From assembly GCA_045652815.1 (NCBI GenBank), contig JAZOLH010000058.1, positions 1 to 30,088 on the forward strand: a stretch of 30,088 bases of DNA, given 5' to 3'. Source of the stretch: UMGS755 sp045652815. GTDB lineage: Bacteria; Bacillota; Clostridia; UBA1381; UBA9506. The translations under genes were made by a program, and so were the position numbers. Positions 21,400 to 28,130 of this stretch are shown piece after piece (the first letter of the stretch is position 1; each line of letters begins with the position of its first letter). Below the pieces are notes generated by a model that searched no databases, was not told the DNA's origin, and worked only from the letters and a program-made list of their open reading frames with translations.

Positions 21400-22881
21400 A
21401 TGCAGCAGCAAGTAAAAGAAACAGATTTAAATGAAATTTTGCAGGTGCGCCGCGATAAACTGAAAGAACTGCAGGATGCAGGTCGCGACCCCTTTGTGCA
21501 GGTGAAGTTTGACAGAACTCACTCCACAAAAGACATTATTGATAACTATGCTGAATTAGAAGGCAAAACCGTTACCGTTGCAGGCCGCTTAATGTCCAAG
21601 CGTGGCATGGGTAAGGTTATGTTCTGTCACATTCAGGACTTAGATGGTCGCATTCAGCTGTTTGTTAAAAAAGACATTTTGGGCGAAGAATATGATGCTT
21701 ACAAAAAACTGGACATCGGTGATATCTTAGGCGCTACCGGTGAAGTGTTCACCACCCAGACAGGTGAAATTTCCATCAAGATTGAAAGCTATACCCTGCT
21801 TTCCAAATCTCTCCAGCCCCTGCCGGAAAAATTCCACGGCCTGACCGATACCGATACCCGTTATCGTCAGCGCTATGTTGACCTGATTACCAACACCGAT
21901 GTTAAAGATACTTTCATCAAACGTTCCAAAATCATTGCAACCATCCGTTCTTACTTAAACGGTCAGGGCTTTTTGGAAGTTGAAACACCCATGCTGGTAT
22001 CCAACGCAGGCGGTGCGGCAGCTCGCCCCTTTGAAACTCACTTTAATGCATTAAACGAAGATTTCAAACTTCGTATTTCTCTGGAACTGTACTTAAAACG
22101 TCTGATTGTCGGCGGTCTGGAAAAGGTATATGAAATCGGTCGTGTATTCCGTAACGAAGGTCTTGACACCCGTCATAACCCCGAGTTTACGCTGATGGAA
22201 CTCTATCAGGCATATACCGATTACCACGGTATGATGGACCTGACCGAAAACCTCTATCGCCACGTGGCACAGGAAGTTTTGGGTACCACCAAAATCGTTT
22301 ATAACGGCATCGAAATGGATTTAGGTAAACCCTTTGAAAGAATCACCATGACCGAAGCTGTTAGAAAATATGCAGGCGTTGACTTTGACCAGATTAAAAC
22401 TTTGGAAGAAGCACGTGCCATCGCTAAAGAAAAGCATGTAGAATTTGAAGATCGTCATAAGAAGGGTGACATTTTGGCTCTGTTCTTTGAAGAATATGCT
22501 GAAGAACATCTGATTCAGCCCACCTTCGTTATGGACCACCCCATCGAGATTTCTCCGCTGACCAAGAAAAAGCCCGAAAATCCCGAACTGGTTGAACGCT
22601 TTGAATTCTTTATGAACGGTTGGGAAATGGCAAATGCTTACTCCGAGCTTAACGACCCCATCGACCAGAGAGAACGTTTCAAAGCTCAGGAAGAACTCCT
22701 GGCACAGGGTGATGAAGAAGCAAACACCACCGACGAAGATTTCATGAACGCTCTGGAAATCGGTATGCCTCCCACAGGCGGTATCGGCTTCGGTATCGAC
22801 CGTATGTGTATGCTCCTGACAGACTCCGCCGCTATCCGCGACGTCCTGCTGTTCCCCACAATGAAACCCTTAGATAAATAA
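21400..22881 (+). CDS. lysS: Lysyl-tRNA synthetase, class II
   Basis: Charges tRNA-Lys. The 493-residue protein has an N-terminal OB-fold anticodon-binding domain (about 55-165, KTVTVAGRLMSKRGMGKVMF) and a class II catalytic core: motif 1 around FLEVETPMLVSNAGGAAARPF, motif 2 RVFRNEGLDTRHNPEFTLMELYQAY, and motif 3 PPTGGIGFGIDRMCMLLTDS. Length is typical. The ATG at 21400 has GGGAGG upstream. It is monocistronic with its own promoter and terminator and is not linked to greA or dus as in some Firmicutes. Confidence 0.98.
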   Translation: MQQQVKETDLNEILQVRRDKLKELQDAGRDPFVQVKFDRTHSTKDIIDNYAELEGKTVTVAGRLMSKRGMGKVMFCHIQDLDGRIQLFVKKDILGEEYDAYKKLDIGDILGATGEVFTTQTGEISIKIESYTLLSKSLQPLPEKFHGLTDTDTRYRQRYVDLITNTDVKDTFIKRSKIIATIRSYLNGQGFLEVETPMLVSNAGGAAARPFETHFNALNEDFKLRISLELYLKRLIVGGLEKVYEIGRVFRNEGLDTRHNPEFTLMELYQAYTDYHGMMDLTENLYRHVAQEVLGTTKIVYNGIEMDLGKPFERITMTEAVRKYAGVDFDQIKTLEEARAIAKEKHVEFEDRHKKGDILALFFEEYAEEHLIQPTFVMDHPIEISPLTKKKPENPELVERFEFFMNGWEMANAYSELNDPIDQRERFKAQEELLAQGDEEANTTDEDFMNALEIGMPPTGGIGFGIDRMCMLLTDSAAIRDVLLFPTMKPLDK

Positions 22882-22892
22882 GTTTAACTTTC

Positions 22893-22927
22893 AAAAGCCA
22901 CACCGCAGGGTGTGGCTTTATTTTTTT
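22893..22927 (+). terminator. Intrinsic terminator of lysS (copy 1 of a duplicated terminator)
   Basis: Stem AAAGCCACACC with complement GGTGTGGCTTT and loop GCAG, then a T-rich tract. The 28 bases 22892-22919 are identical to 24512-24539 downstream of the nuclease gene. Confidence 0.92.
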
Positions 22928-22928
22928 A

Positions 22929-22957
22929 TTGCTTTTCTTTATTCTTTATGATATACT
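22929..22957 (+). promoter_or_regulatory. Promoter of the structured leader/ncRNA
   Basis: -35 TTGCTT (22929-22934), 17-base spacer, -10 TATACT (22952-22957) with extended -10 TGA, directly after the lysS terminator. The predicted start (about 22963-22965) coincides with the first base of the RNA's closing stem. Confidence 0.68.
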
Positions 22958-22963
22958 AAAATT

Positions 22964-23172
22964 GCTACACAAACTAAATAAATGGAACAAGGGATATGTT
23001 TCTTTTTAGGGATACTATACCCTTTTTAGGTAATCATATTTTTATGGATTTAGCAAAATCGCAAATTCCACTTTTATGGTTACCGGGGTATCCCCTGTTC
23101 TATTTAAGTTTGTGTAGCAGCAATCGGAGTTTGCGTTTTTCGACGCACTAACTTCGGTTGGTGCGTTTTTTT
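22964..23172 (+). ncRNA. Structured RNA of about 209 nt: independent ncRNA or 5' leader of the nuclease gene
   Basis: The segment folds on itself. GCTACACAAACT (22964-22975) pairs perfectly with 23107-23118; AAATA (22976-22980) with TATTT (23101-23105); GAACA (22985-22989) with TGTTC (23096-23100); GGGATA (22991-22996) with TATCCC (23089-23094). This gives about 28 bp with small bulges. Inside, GGTAATCATA (23029-23038) pairs with TATGGTTACC (23075-23084), and a short GGG/CCC hairpin lies at 23009-23022. A terminator at 23143-23172 ends it. No ORF of note is inside. I do not recognise the family: 6S-like rod, riboswitch-type leader or a transcribed MITE are all possible. Confidence 0.62.
23143..23172 (+). 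terminator. Terminator at the end of the structured RNA
   Basis: Stem ACGCACTAAC with GTTGGTGCGT, TTCG tetraloop, then seven T (23166-23172). A competing GCGT/ACGC pairing (23133-23136 with 23143-23146) would disrupt its left arm, so conditional termination is possible. Confidence 0.88.
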
Positions 23173-23229
23173 AACAAATTCTCCTTCGCTTAAAAAGAAC
23201 GCAACAATATTCAAAAGTGAGGAATGTGT

Positions 23230-24498
23230 ATGAAAAAGCAAAAATTTAGTATCATTTTACTGCTCATCGTTTGTACGATGATGTTTGTTTCCCCCGTCGT
23301 TGCAGAAAACTACATTGCCGATGTTGTAGTAAGTTTGCAGATTGATAATCCCATTATGGAAGTAAATGGTGTAACAACGGAAATCGACACCGGCAGAGGC
23401 ACCACCCCCGTCATAAACGATGGTAGAACCTTAGTTCCTATTCGAGCCATTATCGAAGCTTTTGGTGGCACAGTTGGTTGGGACGGAAACACAAGTACCG
23501 CAATTTTGGATATGGGTGACGACACCATCAAATTAACGATCAATAAAACAACCGCTTCATTGAATAACCAAACGCACACCCTTGATGTTGCACCTAAGAT
23601 TATAAACGGTAGAACAATGTTGCCCATTCGTTTTGTTGCAGAAGGTTTTAACCTGGGTGTTGCGTGGGATGGTGCAACTAGAACTGTCTCTATCATTCGA
23701 AATTCTTTCGAAGACGAAGAATACAATTATCTGATGAGCATTCTCCCTGCTTATTCCGGAAAAGCATATACAACCATCAACAACAATAAACCTTTCTTTA
23801 AGGAATATGAAATTATTGATGGCGCTTTTGAGTATTATAGCACATTGGATGAACTGGGTCGATGTGACGTTTGTATGGCATCCATCGATGCAAGCATTAT
23901 GCCCACCGGTGATAGAGAAAGCATAAGTTCTGTAACTCCTACAGGTTGGATAAACAAATCCTATGATAATGTGGATGGCGGTTATTTATACAATCGTTGT
24001 CATTTGATTGGGTATCAGTTAACAGGCGAGAACGCCAATAAACGCAACCTGATTACAGGCACTCGTTACTTAAATGTTGATGGTATGCTCCCCTTTGAAA
24101 ATATGGTTGATGACTATATTGAACGCACCGGAAACAGCGTTATGTACCGCTCTACCCCCGTCTTTAGCGGTAATAACTTGGTTGCTGATGGCGTACTGAT
24201 TGAAGCATACTCAATCGAAGATAACGGTGCCGGAATCTCTTTCTGTGTTTATTGTTATAATGTGCAACCCGATATAACGATAAACTATGCAACAGGCGCG
24301 AGCAGTTCAAACAGTGCTCCTGCACCTTCGCCCAAGCCCCCTGCTCAAACCGATAAGGTAGAAAAATCTGTGTATCGCACTCCCACAGGAAAAAGATATC
24401 ACCTTGACCCCGATTGTGGCGGTAAAAATAGTTATCGAGTAACTTTAAACGAAGCCACAAGCGCTGGTTTAACTCCCTGTCAAAAATGCGCAAAATAA
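23230..24498 (+). CDS. Secreted DNA/RNA non-specific endonuclease with copper-amine-oxidase-like N-domain
   Basis: A 422-residue exported protein. Residues 1-25 are a signal peptide (MKKQKFSIILLLIVCTMMF, cleavage near VVA). Residues 40-156 form a copper amine oxidase N-terminal-like domain in two repeats, each with an LxPIR motif (TLVPIRAIIEAFGGTVGWD and TMLPIRFVAEGFNLGVAWD), thought to bind wall or other extracellular structures. Residues about 170-356 are a beta-beta-alpha-metal nuclease of the EndA/DNA-entry type: GGYLYNRCHLIGYQLTG with His258 as general base, then KRNLITGTRYLNV. After a Ser/Pro linker, a Cys/His mini-domain (His391, Cys396, Cys417, Cys420) probably binds zinc. The ATG at 23230 has GAGG 7 bases upstream. 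It likely degrades or processes extracellular DNA. Its own promoter is weak or absent. Confidence 0.87.
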   Translation: MKKQKFSIILLLIVCTMMFVSPVVAENYIADVVVSLQIDNPIMEVNGVTTEIDTGRGTTPVINDGRTLVPIRAIIEAFGGTVGWDGNTSTAILDMGDDTIKLTINKTTASLNNQTHTLDVAPKIINGRTMLPIRFVAEGFNLGVAWDGATRTVSIIRNSFEDEEYNYLMSILPAYSGKAYTTINNNKPFFKEYEIIDGAFEYYSTLDELGRCDVCMASIDASIMPTGDRESISSVTPTGWINKSYDNVDGGYLYNRCHLIGYQLTGENANKRNLITGTRYLNVDGMLPFENMVDDYIERTGNSVMYRSTPVFSGNNLVADGVLIEAYSIEDNGAGISFCVYCYNVQPDITINYATGASSSNSAPAPSPKPPAQTDKVEKSVYRTPTGKRYHLDPDCGGKNSYRVTLNEATSAGLTPCQKCAK

Positions 24499-24512
24499 TT
24501 TAATCAATCAAC

Positions 24513-24545
24513 AAAAGCCACACCGCAGGGTGTGGCTTTTCTTTT
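24513..24545 (+). terminator. Intrinsic terminator of the nuclease gene (copy 2 of a duplicated terminator)
   Basis: Same AAAGCCACACC/GGTGTGGCTTT stem and GCAG loop as at 22893, followed by TTTTCTTTT. The 28 bases 24512-24539 are identical to 22892-22919. Confidence 0.92.
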
Positions 24546-24547
24546 GC

Positions 24548-24576
24548 TTGAAATTGGTAGAAAAATGTGGTATATT
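24548..24576 (+). promoter_or_regulatory. Promoter of the oxidoreductase-transporter operon
   Basis: -35 TTGAAA (24548-24553), 17-base spacer, -10 TATATT (24571-24576) with extended -10 TGG. Confidence 0.68.
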
Positions 24577-24609
24577 GATAGATGTATTGATTAAAAAGGA
24601 GAAACTGCT

Positions 24610-25554
24610 ATGCTCAGTTACGGAATTATCAGCACCTCTTCCATCGCACCCCGCTTTATTGCGGCAGTACGGGAAGCAGGTGCAGGGGACATTGTTGCTA
24701 TTTCATCCCGCAGTTTAGATAAAGCAAAAGCCAAGGCCAAAGAACTCTCTATCCCCAAGGCCTATGGCAGTCACGCTGAACTTTTGACCGATAGCGATGT
24801 AAATATCGTTTATATCTCCTCCGTGAATTCCGAGCATTTCGTTTTGGCAAAAGAGGCGCTTCTTGCCGGTAAACACGTAGTTTGCGAAAAGCCCTGCACC
24901 ACCACAGAACAAGAGACAAAAGAACTCTTCGCATTAGCCCGAGAAAAAGGTTTATTCTTAATGGAAGCGCAGAAAATGTTATTTTTGCCCACCATCATTG
25001 AAGTTGCTAACCGCATCCACGCAGGCGAAATCGGTGACATAAAAATGCTGGACTTTTCTCATAGTTTTTCTGCAGGTTACAACACCTGGCTCTTTGAGCC
25101 TGCTCTAGGCGGCGGCACTCTGCTCTCCAGCGGCATTTATGCGGTGCAATTTGTGCTGTGGCTTTTGGGCCACATCCGCCACATCACAGGCGCAACCACC
25201 TGCGACGATGGTTTGGCAGAACATCAGTATATCATCACAGGCGAAACCGAAAGCGGCGCCCTGTTTACTGTAAAAAACAGTGCCAAGGTGAAGTTGGATA
25301 ATTGCGCCACCATGTACGGTACGAAAGGGAAAATCATCATCCCTGAATACTGGAAAGCCCGCAGTGCCACCATCTGCAAAGACGGCGCAGAGCCCGAAAC
25401 CATCTCGTACCCTTGCGAATTTGAACTCATCTACGAGGCAGAACATATTAAAGAATGTTTTGAAAAAGGATTGCTCACCAGTCCCGTGGTAACCGAAGAA
25501 ATTTCCTTACAAGGCATTGCCGCTATCGAAAAGGTAAAGGAGGTCGCACAATGA
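24610..25554 (+). CDS. Gfo/Idh/MocA-family oxidoreductase
   Basis: A 314-residue NAD(P)-dependent dehydrogenase of the Gfo/Idh/MocA family, enzymes that oxidise sugars, inositol or related alcohols, or reduce biliverdin or glucose-fructose. The Rossmann start YGIISTSSIAPRF is followed by the family's EKP motif (residues 93-95, HVVCEKPCTTT) with the catalytic-site Lys94, then the C-terminal beta-sheet domain with GGGTLLSSGIYAVQF; a DxGxY/H-like motif is replaced by SSGIY here. The substrate is not predictable. The ATG at 24610 has AAGGAG upstream. The stop overlaps the start of the next gene (ATGA), so it is translationally coupled to an EamA transporter, perhaps exporting or importing the same compound. 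Confidence 0.9.
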   Translation: MLSYGIISTSSIAPRFIAAVREAGAGDIVAISSRSLDKAKAKAKELSIPKAYGSHAELLTDSDVNIVYISSVNSEHFVLAKEALLAGKHVVCEKPCTTTEQETKELFALAREKGLFLMEAQKMLFLPTIIEVANRIHAGEIGDIKMLDFSHSFSAGYNTWLFEPALGGGTLLSSGIYAVQFVLWLLGHIRHITGATTCDDGLAEHQYIITGETESGALFTVKNSAKVKLDNCATMYGTKGKIIIPEYWKARSATICKDGAEPETISYPCEFELIYEAEHIKECFEKGLLTSPVVTEEISLQGIAAIEKVKEVAQ

Positions 25555-26432
25555 AACGAATTATGACGCCGCGCATGATGCTCATTACCTCTATGACCAT
25601 TTTCGGTACGCTTGCACCCTTTGTGAGAAACATCAATGTTTCTTCGGGGGAACTTGCGCTCTACCGTGCGGTTTTAGCCGCACTTTTAATCGGCGTATTT
25701 TTGCTGATTACGGGGCAGAAAATCCCCTTTAAATCCATTGGTCGTGATCTGCTTTTGTTACTTTTTTCGGGCGTTGCTATGGGCTTTAACTGGATCCTGC
25801 TTTTTGAGGCCTATAAATATACAACCGTCTCGGTTGCAACCTTAAGTTACTACTTCGCGCCCGTTATCGTAACTCTCGTTTCCCCCATTTTGTTCCGCGA
25901 ACGACTCACAGCAAAGCAAATCGTCTGCTTTATTATGTCCACCCTCGGTCTTGTGCTGATTACGGGCATCGGTGAACTGGGTGAAGGTCGCCACATCATC
26001 GGTATTTTATATGGCCTCGGTGCGGCTTGCCTGTATGCCACCGTTGTGCTTTTAAATAAGTTTATTAAAAAGGTGGGCGGCATCCACAGAACCTTTTTGC
26101 AATTTATTGCCGCTATTGTGATTTTGGTGCCCTACGTGCTTCTGTCGGGCGGCGTAACTTTAGGTAACTTAAATGGTATCGGCTGGACAAACCTCTTGAT
26201 TGTAGGTCTTGTACACACAGGCATTACATACTGCATGTACTTCTCTTCTTTAAAGGAACTGCCCGGACAAAAAGCGGCTATTTTAAGTTATATTGACCCC
26301 TTGGTTGCGGTGCTCATCTCCGTCACCTTGCTAAACGAAGCCATGAGTTTACCCCAAATTGTTGGCGGTCTCTTAATTTTGGGCTTCACCCTTTGGAATG
26401 AAATAACGCCGAAAACAAAAAAGGAACTGTGA
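25551..26432 (+). CDS. DMT-superfamily (EamA) transporter, coupled to the oxidoreductase
   Basis: A 293-residue protein with about ten membrane segments in two EamA repeats (LITSMTIFGTLAPFVRNI at the start, GILYGLGAACLYATVVLLNKFI opening the second half, VGGLLILGFTLWNEI at the end). The ATG at 25551 overlaps the upstream TGA by the sequence ATGA, and AAAGGAGG lies 5 bases before it, so it is co-translated with the Gfo/Idh/MocA gene. The substrate is unknown; the coupling suggests that the two act on one metabolite. Its stop codon lies within the arm of a bidirectional terminator. Confidence 0.9.
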   Translation: MKRIMTPRMMLITSMTIFGTLAPFVRNINVSSGELALYRAVLAALLIGVFLLITGQKIPFKSIGRDLLLLLFSGVAMGFNWILLFEAYKYTTVSVATLSYYFAPVIVTLVSPILFRERLTAKQIVCFIMSTLGLVLITGIGELGEGRHIIGILYGLGAACLYATVVLLNKFIKKVGGIHRTFLQFIAAIVILVPYVLLSGGVTLGNLNGIGWTNLLIVGLVHTGITYCMYFSSLKELPGQKAAILSYIDPLVAVLISVTLLNEAMSLPQIVGGLLILGFTLWNEITPKTKKEL

Positions 26433-26452
26433 AATCACAGTTCCTTTTTTTT
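26417..26452. terminator. Bidirectional terminator between EamA and the GH123-like genes
   Basis: Perfect 12-bp stem AAGGAACTGTGA (26421-26432) with its complement (26435-26446), flanked by A-rich and T-rich tracts. Both converging transcripts end here. Confidence 0.93.
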
Positions 26453-28115
26453 ATACATATTCTTTGATTTTCTCCATCATCTGTTCCATCAGATTCGGGA
26501 TAAATTCTTTGTTTCTCGGATATTCCTTAAAGGTAATATTCATACCCGCCGCATCGTCAATCATTTTGACAACCGCATCTTTGCCGATGAATTCTTCCAG
26601 TTTGCGGCAAACCTCAATATCATCCAGCGCTTCTTTAAAGACAACCGCACGCAATGACGGTGCCGCACCATCCGCTAACGGATAAACAGAAAAGGCATCA
26701 CCGGGCACATAACTTTTGTTGTTGGATGTACTCATATAGGGGTTCGTTTTCATACGGGACAACTGGCTGTTATAAAAATTATAACCCCATTGCAAGAAAC
26801 CCTTAACATCATATTTATACATTTGCAAACCAATCACGCGATTGCGGTAAGAGGGCATTGCGATAAAACGATTAGAGACTTTAATCCCCTGACTTCCGCA
26901 ATAGTACGCCCACTGATTCGGTACGTTATGCTCTAAAAACGCCTCAATATGGTCTGTTGCTGTTGCCGGTGCTGTTACCAAACCACGCTCATAAAAATCA
27001 TAGTTGGAAAGAGCGTCTAAGGTAGGACAACCTTCAATCAGCGGCGTAATCAAAGCGTGGGCATATTGATAATTTTCCAAATGTTTATCATTGGGCTCAT
27101 CGGAAATATGGAAATAGCAACGGTCTTTCACGCTCTGCTCCTTTAAGAACGCCAGCAAGGCAGGCAAAAACTGCTCTAAAAAGTTTTTATAAGCAGGGTC
27201 TTTCGATTCCATATGCCAACCGAAGAGATACTTCTCTTCTCCGTTTTCCGTTACTTTGATATTCGGCGTGTACGCCAGACCCCACTGGGAAAACAGGTGA
27301 GACATTTCAAAATACTCGATGCCATTTTTGTTGACAAGGGAAATCCAGCGGGCAAGTTTGGAGAAATCAAAGGCATAGGTTTCACCATTCTTTTCAACGC
27401 CCACCAACTGCACGCAAGTGCGGCGGAGACCAAAGCCAACGTCTAATGCAGGCGTAATCAGAGGCGTTAAAATCACATTGCCGCCGTTTTCGGCATAGAG
27501 CGCCATATATTTGTCAATCAAATCCCAATGGGCTTCGCTGTAAACGGGCACATTGTGATAATCTGCAATACAGTCTGTATGGAACCATTGGGTGAACTTT
27601 GTTGTCTGCTTCGGCAAGTTGCAGGGTAAAACCTTGGCGGTAAAAACAAAGTCCATCGGCTCGCCTTTTGTCTGAGCGATGATGAATTCTTCCCGAGCGG
27701 TAATGGTAATGGGATACTCCCCTGCGGGAAAATCTTCGGGGACTGTAACCGCAACCCACAACGCCGCCGCTTCATCCATCATACGAATGTAAGCATCCTC
27801 GATGGGCAGAGGCATCAGCATATCGGGCATAAGACCCGTTTCTTTGGTCAGATAATCATCGTCTACATCCGGCGATACATGTATATCCACAGGCACGTTT
27901 TTTACTGCATATAAACGGATAAACTCTTTTAAGGGCGAATCAACCTTAAAGGAGACTTCAACAATTTCATTGCCGCCTTCTCGGGAATCCACCGCCAGCT
28001 GATAAGAAAACTGCTGGCCGCCTAAAACTTTGATAGCAGTTACCTCACGCACATCACCAATAGCAGCAGGGAAAATTTTATCCAATGAGGAAATCTGTTT
28101 GATTGTCGCCTTCAT
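26451..28115 (-). CDS. GH123-like (DUF4091) glycoside hydrolase, copy 1
   Basis: A 554-residue protein. Residues 1-165 are a beta-sandwich-like N-domain; the rest is a TIM-barrel of the DUF4091 family, now classed as the GH123 catalytic domain, whose characterised members are beta-N-acetylgalactosaminidases using substrate-assisted catalysis with an adjacent Asp-Glu pair. That pair is visible as Asp339-Glu340 in HISDEP. Other landmarks are QWFHTDCIADYH, FSQWGL, KGFLQWGYNFYNSQ and the C-terminal SLRAVVFKEALDDIEVCRKLEE. No signal peptide or membrane segment is visible, so it should be cytoplasmic. The ATG at 28115 has GGAG 9 bases upstream. It lies 15 bases after its paralog. The true substrate is unknown. 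Confidence 0.82.
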   Translation of the reverse strand: MKATIKQISSLDKIFPAAIGDVREVTAIKVLGGQQFSYQLAVDSREGGNEIVEVSFKVDSPLKEFIRLYAVKNVPVDIHVSPDVDDDYLTKETGLMPDMLMPLPIEDAYIRMMDEAAALWVAVTVPEDFPAGEYPITITAREEFIIAQTKGEPMDFVFTAKVLPCNLPKQTTKFTQWFHTDCIADYHNVPVYSEAHWDLIDKYMALYAENGGNVILTPLITPALDVGFGLRRTCVQLVGVEKNGETYAFDFSKLARWISLVNKNGIEYFEMSHLFSQWGLAYTPNIKVTENGEEKYLFGWHMESKDPAYKNFLEQFLPALLAFLKEQSVKDRCYFHISDEPNDKHLENYQYAHALITPLIEGCPTLDALSNYDFYERGLVTAPATATDHIEAFLEHNVPNQWAYYCGSQGIKVSNRFIAMPSYRNRVIGLQMYKYDVKGFLQWGYNFYNSQLSRMKTNPYMSTSNNKSYVPGDAFSVYPLADGAAPSLRAVVFKEALDDIEVCRKLEEFIGKDAVVKMIDDAAGMNITFKEYPRNKEFIPNLMEQMMEKIKEYV

Positions 28116-28130
28116 TTGAACCAACTCCGT

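Noticed and set aside
22963..23119. A MITE or other transposon remnant with terminal inverted repeats
   Set aside because: The 12-bp perfect ends fit a MITE, but no clear target duplication flanks them, and the promoter and terminator placed precisely at both ends favour a transcribed structured RNA. Kept as an alternative, not as a call.
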